Shown here: positions 17,092 through 25,221 of the stretch, in pieces
How positions within the stretch are numbered: the stretch's first letter is position 1
Layout of the letters: each line of letters starts with the position of its first letter
Assembly: GCA_004762155.1 (NCBI GenBank)
Contig: SIHP01000015.1
Span: 62,001 to 126,000 of the forward strand
Length of the DNA: 64,000 nt
Direction: 5' to 3'
DNA from: Flavobacteriaceae bacterium
GTDB taxonomy: Bacteria; Bacteroidota; Bacteroidia; Flavobacteriales; Flavobacteriaceae
Notes under the pieces: model-generated
Seen by the model: the letters and a program-made list of their open reading frames with translations, nothing else
What the model was told of the DNA's origin: nothing
The model's database searches: none
Made by a program: the position numbers and the translations under genes

Positions 17092-17718
17092 ATGGCGCTA
17101 TATAAAACATTAATCGTTAACCCTGTAACTAAAGTGTTAATTTGGAATATTACTGAATCTTTAGACGAGCTTTTATCTGGAGTTACACTAACTCCAAGTA
17201 GTACTGAACGTTTACAAGGAATGAAATCGGATTTACACCAAAAAGGGTTTGTTAGTGTTCGTCATTTACTGAAAGAAGTTGGCTATAACGATGATGATTT
17301 ATTGTATGATGGTTTTGGTAAACCGCATTTAAAAGATGGTAAACATATTTCTATTACACATTCGTTTACTTTTTCTGCTATTATTATTTCTGACGACATA
17401 CCAGTTGGAATTGATATTGAAAAAAGACGCGATAAAATTTTAAAAATAGCACATAAATTTACACCAATTGAAGCTTATAAATCAATTGCTAATCATGATG
17501 CTTTAGTTAGTAAATTAACCATTGTTTGGGGAGCTAAAGAAAGTTTGTATAAAATCTACGGAAAGAAAAAATTATTATTCTTAAACCATATTTATATTGA
17601 TGATTTTTCTTTTGAAAATAACACTACTAAAGGTAAAATTTTATTTGAAGGAGTTACCGATGAATATGATGTTCATTTTTTAGAGTTTGATGAATTTACT
17701 TGTGTTTACGCACTATAA
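17092..17718 (+). CDS. 4'-phosphopantetheinyl transferase superfamily protein
   Basis: The 208-residue protein carries the three family motifs: GKPHL followed by ISITHS (about 76-91), the metal-binding VGIDIEK with D108 and E110, and WGAKESLYK (146-154) with E150 and K154. It transfers the phosphopantetheine arm of CoA to carrier-protein serines. Size and motif spacing suit the Sfp/EntD-like or short AcpT-like type; which carrier it serves (fatty acid ACP or a secondary-metabolism carrier) is unclear. It stands alone, divergent from ahcY, and ends in a terminator. Confidence 0.92.
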   Translation: MALYKTLIVNPVTKVLIWNITESLDELLSGVTLTPSSTERLQGMKSDLHQKGFVSVRHLLKEVGYNDDDLLYDGFGKPHLKDGKHISITHSFTFSAIIISDDIPVGIDIEKRRDKILKIAHKFTPIEAYKSIANHDALVSKLTIVWGAKESLYKIYGKKKLLFLNHIYIDDFSFENNTTKGKILFEGVTDEYDVHFLEFDEFTCVYAL

Positions 17719-17750
17719 AAAGAAACATCTCAATAGTACTTATATTTTTT

Positions 17751-17787
17751 AGGTTTGATATTTTAAGAATATCAAACCTTTCTTTTT
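17751..17787 (+). terminator. Intrinsic terminator after the phosphopantetheinyl transferase
   Basis: A perfect 12-bp stem AGGTTTGATATT / AATATCAAACCT (17751-17762 with 17768-17779), loop TTAAG, then TTCTTTTT. Confidence 0.92.
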
Positions 17788-17862
17788 ATAATAACTTTAG
17801 GAACAACTATCTTCTGGCATATATTTTGGTTAAGAGTCAACTTATAAACTAAAAACAATACT

Positions 17863-18867
17863 ATGAAAATTAAGTACTCACTATTATTACTTGCATGCAG
17901 TTTAATTTTAACCATTAGCTGTAAAAAAGAAAAACTACTTCCTTTTTCTCCTAAAAATCAATTATCTGAATTCCAAACAGAAAAAGCTCAAATCATTGAT
18001 TTAGATACTTTAGCATACAAAGAAATAACTGGTAAGCATGGAACTACAATCTATTTTGACAGGTATTCTTTTGAGATCAAAGAAGGAGAAAAAGTTCAAC
18101 TAGAATTGGTAGAATTATACGATTTTAAAGAGGTTTTATTCAGAAACATTCAAACGGTAACTACTGATGATAAATTATTAGAAAGCTCAGGAGTTTTAAA
18201 AGTTGTATTTACTGCAAACGGAAAAGAATTAAAACGAAAAAAAGGAGAAGTATTAAAAGTTTATCCTCCAAAAGGTAAATTAAAAGATAATGATATCTTT
18301 TTATCTCAAACCGATAGTTTGGATAATATAACTTGGGATATTACTAATCTAGTACTTCTTGATACAGTGGTTAATATTGGAGGAGGTATATCCATGCTTA
18401 AAACTATAGTTTTAGATTCTATAAGTTATGCTAATAGGCAAAAATTTATAAAGAGAACAAAAAGTGATGTATTAATTGAAAGTAATAATGAATCTGCTGA
18501 AGATTCTTTTGTTTTGCCTTTTTTTTTAGAACAAAATACTTCCCAATGGATAAATATTGATCGATTTGTTGATGTTCAAACTAAAATAAATTTTGAATTA
18601 GAAGATAAACAAGAAGAATTCTCTGGCTTTAATATTTATATTAATTACGAAAACATAAACTCTTTTATGTACGAAGTAAGGTTTGTAGATAATTTAAACT
18701 TTTATGATATCCCGCTTAGCGAAAAAACATTTATAACAGTTATAGGCGAAAATAAAGAAGGTTTGTTTTATGATAAAATTGAATTAAAAGAAACTATAAA
18801 TGATGCTAAACTCCAATTAAATATGAAAAAGACAACAAAAGAAGAGTTGAAAAAGTTATTTGATTAG
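17863..18867 (+). CDS. Lipoprotein of unknown function
   Basis: The 334-residue product has a lipoprotein signal peptide with Cys20 in LTISC-KKE. A beta-rich domain at about 50-150 (GKHGTTIYFDRYSFEIKEGE, then VQLELVELYDFKEVLF and LESSGVLKVVFTANGKEL) resembles a recurring module of Bacteroidota surface proteins that precedes OmpA-like or repeat domains; this is from memory and unnamed. The second half has no match I recognise. There is no C-terminal sorting signal. It is followed after 159 bases by pnuC on the same strand; no functional link is evident. Confidence 0.72.
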   Translation: MKIKYSLLLLACSLILTISCKKEKLLPFSPKNQLSEFQTEKAQIIDLDTLAYKEITGKHGTTIYFDRYSFEIKEGEKVQLELVELYDFKEVLFRNIQTVTTDDKLLESSGVLKVVFTANGKELKRKKGEVLKVYPPKGKLKDNDIFLSQTDSLDNITWDITNLVLLDTVVNIGGGISMLKTIVLDSISYANRQKFIKRTKSDVLIESNNESAEDSFVLPFFLEQNTSQWINIDRFVDVQTKINFELEDKQEEFSGFNIYINYENINSFMYEVRFVDNLNFYDIPLSEKTFITVIGENKEGLFYDKIELKETINDAKLQLNMKKTTKEELKKLFD

Positions 18868-18930
18868 TTTGAAAGTAAAAGTTACAAAGGTTCTGAGGTA
18901 AAATTTAAGTAAAAACAACTATTAGCATTT

Positions 18931-18957
18931 TGTCCCTTTGTCCCTTTGTCCCTTTAA
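18931..18957 (+). repeat. 9-bp tandem repeat, three copies
   Basis: TGTCCCTTT is repeated three times head to tail just upstream of pnuC. A related TTTG-containing motif on the other strand (CCTCAGAACCTTTGTAAC) occurs about 45 bases before it, between 18881 and 18898. Arrays of this kind vary easily in copy number. Confidence 0.85.
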
Positions 18958-19026
18958 ACCGTTAAAACTTTGCAACTAAACACAACTTCCTTACTTTTGA
19001 GCTTTATAATTTTTACACTAAAAACA

Positions 19027-19656
19027 ATGTCTAATTTTTTTGATTTCCTATTCGGTCAATATGCAACTTATCCTATTATTGATATTTACCTAGAAATTAT
19101 TGCCGTTATTTTTGGATTTTTATCTGTTTGGTTTTCAAAAAAAAATAACATACTTGTTTTTCCAACAGGAATGATTAGTACGTTAATATTTGTGTATTTA
19201 TTATTAAAATGGGAACTTTTAGGTGATATGATGATAAACGGTTATTATTTTATAATGAGTGTTTATGGTTGGTATATTTGGACGCATAAAACTAATGATG
19301 GAGACGTAACACCAATAACTAAAACAACATCACAAGAGAAAAAAACAAGTATTATTATTTTTATAGCAACACTTGTTTTTGTGTATGCTGTGTATACTTA
19401 TTTTGAAAAATGGACAAGCTGGACGGCTTATGTTGATACCTTTACCACAGCCATATTTTTTGTTGGAATGTGGTTAATGGCAAAACGAAAAATAGAAAAT
19501 TGGATTTATTGGATTGTTGGAGACATCATTTCTGCTCCTTTATATTTTTATAAAGGATTTACTTTTACTAGTTTTCAGTATTTAATTTTTACCTTTATTG
19601 CAATCGCAGGATATTTAACATGGAAAAAACACTTAACCAACAATCAATTAACCTAA
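19027..19656 (+). CDS. pnuC: PnuC-family vitamin/nucleoside transporter
   Basis: This 209-residue integral membrane protein has about seven helices and the PnuC signature in its C-terminal part, IENWIYWIVGDIISAPLYFYKG (about 158-180). PnuC proteins carry out facilitated uptake of nicotinamide riboside; the related PnuT subgroup carries thiamine, and kinases downstream trap the substrate by phosphorylation. The ATG at 19027 is preferred over a TTG 57 bases upstream because the conserved part starts at NFFDFLFGQY. It overlaps the kinase gene by 37 bases, and a TPP-riboswitch-controlled receptor lies downstream, so thiamine or a precursor is a real alternative substrate. Confidence 0.9.
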   Translation: MSNFFDFLFGQYATYPIIDIYLEIIAVIFGFLSVWFSKKNNILVFPTGMISTLIFVYLLLKWELLGDMMINGYYFIMSVYGWYIWTHKTNDGDVTPITKTTSQEKKTSIIIFIATLVFVYAVYTYFEKWTSWTAYVDTFTTAIFFVGMWLMAKRKIENWIYWIVGDIISAPLYFYKGFTFTSFQYLIFTFIAIAGYLTWKKHLTNNQLT

Positions 19657-20273
19657 TTAAAGTTGTTTTATTTGGACCAGAAAGCACTGGTAAAACTACG
19701 TTATCTCGTCAATTAGCACGTCATTACAATACGGTTTGGGCTCCAGAATTTGCACGCGATTATTTGCAAGAAAAATGGAATAACGAACGTAAAACTTGTG
19801 AGCAAGACGATTTAATTAAAATTGCCGAAGGTCAAATTGAACTAGAAAACAAGTTGGCTAAAAAAGCAGACAAAGTTTTAATTTGCGATACAGATTTGCT
19901 AGAAACCAAAGTATATTCTGAAGAATATTATGGTGGTTTTGTAGACAAAAAACTAAATAAAGCTGCAATTAAAAACACCTACGACATTTATTTTTTAACT
20001 TATATAGATACGCCTTGGGAAGAAGATGATTTACGAGACAGACCGGAGGAACGTTTGGAAATGTTTACCGCTTTTGAAAAATCTTTACAAGATAATAACC
20101 GTCCGTATATTTTATTAAAAGGCAGCAAGGAAACTCGATTTAAAAAAGCAACTGAAATTATAGATAAGCTACTTACAAAAAAAGATAATTTATATTCTTT
20201 TTCTGATACTTTACTGGATATTGATATGCATTTTATGCATCAGAATAACGATACATTTAATATGGATTTTTAA
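19620..20273 (+). CDS. NadR-like P-loop kinase (AAA_28 type)
   Basis: This 217-residue protein has Walker A GPESTGKT (19-26) followed by LARHYNTVWAPEFARDYL, the pattern of the C-terminal ribosylnicotinamide-kinase domain of NadR; the N-terminal nucleotidyltransferase domain of NadR is absent. DTDLLETKVYSEEYYG and the LID-like DLRDRPEERLEMF segment (about 140-155) support a small-molecule kinase. The gene overlaps pnuC by 37 bases, so the pair is a transport-and-trap unit. By homology the substrate is nicotinamide riboside; the riboswitch-controlled receptor nearby makes thiamine kinase activity a competing idea. Confidence 0.85.
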   Translation: MEKTLNQQSINLIKVVLFGPESTGKTTLSRQLARHYNTVWAPEFARDYLQEKWNNERKTCEQDDLIKIAEGQIELENKLAKKADKVLICDTDLLETKVYSEEYYGGFVDKKLNKAAIKNTYDIYFLTYIDTPWEEDDLRDRPEERLEMFTAFEKSLQDNNRPYILLKGSKETRFKKATEIIDKLLTKKDNLYSFSDTLLDIDMHFMHQNNDTFNMDF

Positions 20274-20280
20274 TTTAAGA

Positions 20281-20685
20281 ATGAATACACAACTACTTTT
20301 AAAAGAACTCAACTTTAAAGCAATTAGAAGCTCTGGTGCTGGCGGACAACATGTAAATAAAGTTTCTTCTAAAATTGAACTGTATTTTAATATTGAAGTC
20401 TCTGAAGGACTTTCTTTACGAGAAAAAGAACTTTTGTATAAGAATTTAGCCAATAGAGTTTCTAAAGACAATATACTTATGCTCTCTTGTGATGAAAGTC
20501 GTTCTCAACACAGAAATAAAGAGTTGGCTATTCAACGTTTTTTTGAACTGATAAAACAAAAGTTAGTTCGTCCAAAAGTTAGACGTGCGACAAAACCAAC
20601 TAGAGGTTCTGTTGTTAGAAAATCTGAAAACAAAAAACGCAATTCACAAAAAAAAGCCTTGCGTAAAAAACCAAAATTAGATTAG
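20281..20685 (+). CDS. arfB: Peptidyl-tRNA hydrolase ArfB (YaeJ-like ribosome rescue factor)
   Basis: A frame is open from 20221, but the family start is the ATG at 20281, giving 134 residues and a seven-base gap after the kinase gene. The release-factor-like domain has the catalytic GGQ at residues 21-23 (SSGAGGQHVNK), and the C-terminal tail (RRATKPTRGSVVRKSENKKR onward) is the basic helix that reads the empty mRNA channel. It frees stalled ribosomes by hydrolysing the peptidyl-tRNA without a stop codon. Position behind pnuC and the kinase looks like a chance operon. Confidence 0.95.
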   Translation: MNTQLLLKELNFKAIRSSGAGGQHVNKVSSKIELYFNIEVSEGLSLREKELLYKNLANRVSKDNILMLSCDESRSQHRNKELAIQRFFELIKQKLVRPKVRRATKPTRGSVVRKSENKKRNSQKKALRKKPKLD

Positions 20686-20726
20686 TTTTTTGTTTCTTAA
20701 TCCAAAAAAGCATTCTAAATTTGTGG

Positions 20727-20865
20727 CGTTCTCGTAAAGGGGTGCCTTTTGAAGTTATTAATGTTTAAGTTAAAAAATCAACATTAAAAATTTATAATTA
20801 AAAACAGGCTGAGATCATACCCAATGAACCTAGAACAGGTAATGCTGTTTAGGGAAAAATGAACG
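20727..20865 (+). ncRNA. TPP riboswitch (THI element)
   Basis: The conserved THI-box parts are all present: AAAGGGGTGCC at 20737-20747, CAGGCTGAGATCATACCC at 20805-20822, GAACCTAGAACAGGTAATGC at 20826-20845 and TTTAGGGAA at 20848-20856. A closing helix CGTTC (20727-20731) with GAACG (20861-20865) fits P1. The variable arm between the halves is a long AT-rich hairpin-like stretch (20751-20804). It controls the TonB-dependent receptor that follows and implies repression when thiamine pyrophosphate is plentiful. Confidence 0.97.
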
Positions 20866-20872
20866 TTAAGCG

Positions 20873-20895
20873 GAATGGTTTTCCATTTTGTTTTT
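20873..20895 (+). terminator. Possible terminator of the riboswitch expression platform
   Basis: A short hairpin GAATGG / CCATTT (20873-20878 with 20883-20888), loop TTTT, is followed by TGTTTTT, eight bases after the riboswitch P1. It could end transcription in the ligand-bound state. The stem is weak; translational control cannot be excluded, although the start codon is 70 bases further on. Confidence 0.5.
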
Positions 20896-20964
20896 CGGAC
20901 TATTAATTATTCAAAAATAAAAACGAATAATTGCCTCTTTTTATTCCTTGTATTATATACCACA

Positions 20965-23364
20965 ATGATATTAAATTCAATTTGTAAAAAAGTGAAGATT
21001 TTAGTAGCTATTTTACTTTTATTTACCGTTTTAACAACACAAGCACAAACAGTTTTGTCTGGTAAAGTAGTAAATAACAATAACGAACCGTTACCAGGTG
21101 CAACAATCGTTATTAAAAAAATTAAAAAAGGAACATCTACTGATTTTGATGGTTTCTTTAAATTAAATGTTCCTGAAGGAGAACATACTGTTGAGGTTTC
21201 TTTTATTGGTTACAACACTATTTCTAGAAAAATTACTACAACAGAAAACAATATAGAGTTTGTATTAACTTCTGAAGATAATGTTTTAGATGAAGTTTTA
21301 GTTGCTGCTGTTCGTGTAAAAGCAGATGCGCCAGTAACCCACTCTAACTTAACAAAAAAAGAAATTGCAAAACGTAACTTAGGACAAGATATTCCTATTT
21401 TACTAAACTATTTACCTTCTGTAATTTCTTCTTCAGATGCTGGAGCTGGAATTGGGTATACATACATGCGTGTTCGTGGTTCTGATGAATCTAGAATTAA
21501 TGTTACCATAAACGGAATTCCATATAACGATGCTGAAAGTCAAGGTACTTTTTGGGTAAACATGGGAGATTTTGCTTCTTCAACAGAAAGTTTACAATTA
21601 CAACGTGGTGTTGGAACGTCTACAAACGGTTCTGGTGCATTTGGAGCAAGTTTAAATATATTAACAGACGCTATTGCTAACGAAGCTGGTGGAGAAATTG
21701 CTAATTCTTTTGGTTCTTACGGGACAAGAAAACATACTGTAAAATTTACTACAGGAAAAATAAATGATCATTTTGAGCTTTCTGGTAGATTGTCTAATGT
21801 TTATTCTGATGGATATATAGACAGAGCTTCAACTGATTTAAAATCGTATTTTTTACAAGCAAGTTATGCTGATGATAAAAACCTTATTAAAGCTTTAGCT
21901 TTTGGAGGTAAAGAAAAAACATACCAAGCTTGGTTTGGTTTAACTGCAGAAGAACTTAAAAATGATCGTCGTCAGAATCCATATACTTACGATAACGAAA
22001 CGGATAATTACCAACAAGATCATTATCAATTGCATTTCAATCATAAATTTAACTCAAATTTATCAGCAAACATTGGTTTAAATTATACTCGTGGAAAAGG
22101 ATATTTCGAACAATTTAAAGGAGGAGAATCTGCTGAAGATTTTGATAATTTAATTGTTGAAGGTAGCGATGTAATTGTTCGTCGTTGGTTAGATAATCAT
22201 TTTTACGTAGTAAATACTTCTGCAAATTATAAAACGGGTGCTTTTGATATTACAGCTGGTGCTTCTTATAGTAATTATAGTAACGATCATTATGGAGAAG
22301 TAATTTGGGGAAGCGATTTAGCTGATGATACTGAAATTAGAGATCGTTATTATTTTAGTGATGCTAAAAAACACGATTTAAGTTCATTTATTAAAACGAA
22401 TATTAAATTGAATAATCAGTTTACTGCTTATATTGATATTCAAGGAAGACATGTAAGCTACAACACTCAAGGATTAACTTCAGACAGAGCTCCTATAGAT
22501 GTTAATAAAGATTTTAATTTTATAAATCCTAAAGCTGGTTTCACTTTTAAATTAAATGATAATAATAGTTTTTATACATCCTATGCAAGAGCTAATAGAG
22601 AACCAAATAGAAGTGATTTTGAAGCAGGAAACGCTACACATGAAACATTAGATGATTTTGAATTAGGTTGGAGGTTAAATACTGATAAGGTTAAATTAAA
22701 CACCAACATTTACTATATGGATTATAAAAACCAATTGGTATTAACTGGTGCTATTGATGATGTTGGAGCTCCTATTAGAGCAACGAGTGGTAATAGTTAT
22801 CGTTTAGGTTTAGAGATTGATGCTGATATTTCAATTACAGAACAATTATCTTTAAAACCAAATGCTGCATTAAGTATTAATGAGAACATAGATTTTAACG
22901 CTCAAATAGATGGTCAGCTTGTTAATTTAGGAAATACACCTATTTCTTTTTCTCCTAATTTAATTGTTGGTAATGCTTTAGTATATAAACCTACAGAAAA
23001 TATACAAGTTGCTTTTTTATCTAAATTTGTTAGTGAGCAATATATGGGTAATTTTGGTGGCGCAATTGTTAACGATCCTTGGATTATTTATGATGAAATA
23101 TCTACGGATAATGAAAAATTAAAGAGCTATTTTACAAATGATTTTAATATTAGTTACGAATTAAAAACAACTAAAGTGTTTAAATCTATTGTATTTACAG
23201 GATTAATAAATAATGTTTTTAATGTAAAATATGTAGACAGAGGTTATTATTATACTTATGATGACACTTGGTCTGTTGCTGGAGAAACTACTACTTTAGA
23301 TGGTGCAGGTTATTACCCACAAGCAACAAGAAACTTTTTAATAGGAGCTACTTTTAAATTTTAA
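20965..23364 (+). CDS. TonB-dependent receptor under TPP riboswitch control
   Basis: The likely start is the ATG at 20965 (799 residues), which places a signal peptide (VKILVAILLLFTVLTTQAQ) at the N-terminus; the in-frame ATG at 20875 would lie in the riboswitch expression platform and is rejected. After the signal come a carboxypeptidase-regulatory-like domain (about 32-110, starting VLSGKVVNNNNEPLPGA), a plug with YMRVRGSDESRINVTINGIPYNDAESQG (about 175-205) and a 22-strand-type barrel ending in FLIGATFKF. It is an outer-membrane active transporter; the riboswitch assigns it to thiamine or a thiamine precursor. A strong terminator follows. Confidence 0.92.
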   Translation: MILNSICKKVKILVAILLLFTVLTTQAQTVLSGKVVNNNNEPLPGATIVIKKIKKGTSTDFDGFFKLNVPEGEHTVEVSFIGYNTISRKITTTENNIEFVLTSEDNVLDEVLVAAVRVKADAPVTHSNLTKKEIAKRNLGQDIPILLNYLPSVISSSDAGAGIGYTYMRVRGSDESRINVTINGIPYNDAESQGTFWVNMGDFASSTESLQLQRGVGTSTNGSGAFGASLNILTDAIANEAGGEIANSFGSYGTRKHTVKFTTGKINDHFELSGRLSNVYSDGYIDRASTDLKSYFLQASYADDKNLIKALAFGGKEKTYQAWFGLTAEELKNDRRQNPYTYDNETDNYQQDHYQLHFNHKFNSNLSANIGLNYTRGKGYFEQFKGGESAEDFDNLIVEGSDVIVRRWLDNHFYVVNTSANYKTGAFDITAGASYSNYSNDHYGEVIWGSDLADDTEIRDRYYFSDAKKHDLSSFIKTNIKLNNQFTAYIDIQGRHVSYNTQGLTSDRAPIDVNKDFNFINPKAGFTFKLNDNNSFYTSYARANREPNRSDFEAGNATHETLDDFELGWRLNTDKVKLNTNIYYMDYKNQLVLTGAIDDVGAPIRATSGNSYRLGLEIDADISITEQLSLKPNAALSINENIDFNAQIDGQLVNLGNTPISFSPNLIVGNALVYKPTENIQVAFLSKFVSEQYMGNFGGAIVNDPWIIYDEISTDNEKLKSYFTNDFNISYELKTTKVFKSIVFTGLINNVFNVKYVDRGYYYTYDDTWSVAGETTTLDGAGYYPQATRNFLIGATFKF

Positions 23365-23387
23365 TTCTTTAAGTTCCAAAAAAAAAT

Positions 23388-23419
23388 AAAAACCCAAAAC
23401 AAGTCTGTTTTGGGTTTTT
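23388..23419. terminator. Bidirectional terminator between receptor and rhodanese genes
   Basis: A perfect 14-bp stem AAAAACCCAAAACA / TGTTTTGGGTTTTT (23388-23401 with 23406-23419), loop AGTC, between converging genes. Confidence 0.93.
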
Positions 23420-23801
23420 ATTTTTTTTTATTTATTTCTAGCCATCTTTTGTAGCCACCTTTTACGTTATAAACAACATATCCTTTATCTAATAAAACTT
23501 TGGAAGCTATTTTGCTTCTTCCTCCAGATCGGCAGTATACATAAACTGGCCTTTCTTTATCTAAAATTTTTATTGCTCTTGTTTTAAAATTATCCGAAAT
23601 TAAATTAACCTGCATTGCATTTAAAATCGTACCATTTTCACACTCACTAGGTAAACGAACATCTAATAACTGAATGTCTTTTTCTTTTTCAATTATAATT
23701 TTTAAATCTTCTACAGTAATATTCTCTACTCCTGACACATCTTTTATACAAGAAGCGGTAGTCATAAATAATAATACTAATATTAGATTTAGCGTTCTCA
23801 T
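23418..23801 (-). CDS. Rhodanese-like lipoprotein/periplasmic sulfurtransferase
   Basis: The 127-residue product has a hydrophobic N-terminal signal with a possible lipobox Cys18 (TASC-IKD) and a single rhodanese domain with the active-site loop CRSGGRS (Cys90). Single-domain rhodaneses transfer sulfane sulfur between thiols. Its stop codon lies inside the terminator stem. It is the last gene of a minus-strand cluster with a persulfide dioxygenase (eight-base gap) and a SulP transporter, which fits handling of persulfide outside the cytoplasm. Confidence 0.9.
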   Translation of the reverse strand: MRTLNLILVLLFMTTASCIKDVSGVENITVEDLKIIIEKEKDIQLLDVRLPSECENGTILNAMQVNLISDNFKTRAIKILDKERPVYVYCRSGGRSKIASKVLLDKGYVVYNVKGGYKRWLEINKKK

Positions 23802-23809
23802 AAATTAAT

Positions 23810-25207
23810 TTACATAGTTGTACAAGATTGTTTAATTGTTAATACATCTGTTTGAAGTATTGCCTTAAATCCGCCTGCAACATCAACTACATTTTGAAAA
23901 CCTCTGGCTTTTAATATAGAAGCTGCAATGACAGATCTGTATCCTCCTGCGCAATGAAGATAAAACTTATTTTTTAAAGGAAACGAATTTATATGGTCAT
24001 TTAAAAAATCTAATGGTGTGTTTTCAACATTTTTTATATGTTCATTAAGATATTCTCCTGGTTTACGAACATCAAAAATTACGCTTTTATCCGTTACTGT
24101 TTCTAATACATTTGCAGCTACAGATTCTAGAACATCTACTTCTTTCCCTGCTGTTTTCCAACTTTTAAAGCTTCCGTTTAAATATCCTAAAACATTATCA
24201 AAACCAACCCGTGATAATCTTATAATTGTTTCTTTTTCTTCTCCTTGAGGCGTTACCAATAAAATTGGTTGCTTTATATTTTTAACCAAAGCGCCAACCC
24301 AAGGCGCAAATGTTCCTCCTAAGCCAATAAAAATAGATTGTGGTATAAATCCTTTAATAAACTCAGATTGATGACGTACATCAATAATTAAAGCGCCTGA
24401 TGTATTTGCTATCGTTTCGAATTCTGAAACAGAAAGTGCTTTTGCTCCTTTTTTTAATACATCATCTATAGAATTATAGCCTTCTTTATTCAGCTTAACA
24501 TTCATTGGAAAGTATGCTGGCGGAGCCAATAAACCGTCTGTAACTTCTGTTACAAATTCTTCTTTTGTCATATCCGAGCGAAGTGCGTAATTGGTTTCTT
24601 TTTGATTTCCAATAGTACCAATGGTTTCTTTACTCAAGTTTTTTCCGCAAGCAGAACCTGCTCCGTGTGCTGGATAAACAGTAACATTATCTTCAAGAAT
24701 CATTATTTTAGTTCGTAAACTATCGTACAATAAACCTGCTAAATCTTCTTGAGTTACAGTTCCTTTTTGTGCTAAATCTGGTCTTCCTACATCTCCTAAA
24801 AACAACGTATCTCCACTAAAAAGGGCATGATTTTCTCCTTTTTTATCTTTTAATAAGTAACAAGTACTTTCCATGGTGTGCCCAGGTGTATGTATTGCTG
24901 TTATAGAAACATCTCCAACATTAAAAACTTCACCGTCTTTTGCTATATAAGACTCAAATTGAGTTTCTGCTGTTGGTCCGTATATTATTTTAGCATTTGT
25001 CTTTTCAGCTAACGTAATATGGCCACTAACAAAATCTGCATGAAAATGGGTTTCGAAAATATATTTAATCTTTGCATTATTTTCAGATGCTTTATCAATA
25101 TACTGTTGTACTTCTCTTAAAGGATCAATAATGGCTACTTCTCCATTACTCTCTATATAATATGTTCCTTGAGCTAAACAACCTGTATAAATTTGCTGTA
25201 TCTTCAT
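23810..25207 (-). CDS. Persulfide dioxygenase-rhodanese fusion (CstB-like)
   Basis: This 465-residue protein has three parts. An N-terminal metallo-beta-lactamase domain (about 1-240) carries THFHADFVSGH (H54, H56, D58), HTPGHT and FSGDTLF, the mononuclear iron site of ETHE1-type persulfide dioxygenases. A middle rhodanese-like domain (about 260-355) has lost the catalytic Cys (loop VTPQGEEKET). A C-terminal rhodanese (about 360-455) keeps it as Cys419 in HCAGGYRS. This order matches staphylococcal CstB, which oxidises persulfide and yields thiosulfate. No signal peptide; cytoplasmic. It sits 14 bases after the SulP gene and eight before the small rhodanese. Confidence 0.93.
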   Translation of the reverse strand: MKIQQIYTGCLAQGTYYIESNGEVAIIDPLREVQQYIDKASENNAKIKYIFETHFHADFVSGHITLAEKTNAKIIYGPTAETQFESYIAKDGEVFNVGDVSITAIHTPGHTMESTCYLLKDKKGENHALFSGDTLFLGDVGRPDLAQKGTVTQEDLAGLLYDSLRTKIMILEDNVTVYPAHGAGSACGKNLSKETIGTIGNQKETNYALRSDMTKEEFVTEVTDGLLAPPAYFPMNVKLNKEGYNSIDDVLKKGAKALSVSEFETIANTSGALIIDVRHQSEFIKGFIPQSIFIGLGGTFAPWVGALVKNIKQPILLVTPQGEEKETIIRLSRVGFDNVLGYLNGSFKSWKTAGKEVDVLESVAANVLETVTDKSVIFDVRKPGEYLNEHIKNVENTPLDFLNDHINSFPLKNKFYLHCAGGYRSVIAASILKARGFQNVVDVAGGFKAILQTDVLTIKQSCTTM

Positions 25208-25221
25208 TAAATCTACTTTAA

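Noticed and set aside
18931..18957. CRISPR-like repeat array
   Set aside because: Units are only 9 bp, directly adjacent and without spacers; no cas genes in the window.
18970..19026. TTG start 19 codons upstream of the pnuC ATG
   Set aside because: The added residues are not part of the transporter pattern and the TTG lies in a promoter-like AAACTTTG stretch.
20221..20280. 20-codon N-terminal extension of ArfB
   Set aside because: It overlaps the kinase gene and precedes the conserved family start; the ATG at 20281 fits the usual length.
20875..20964. Upstream 30-codon extension of the thiamine-regulated receptor
   Set aside because: It would begin in the hairpin of the riboswitch expression platform; the ATG at 20965 gives a proper signal peptide.
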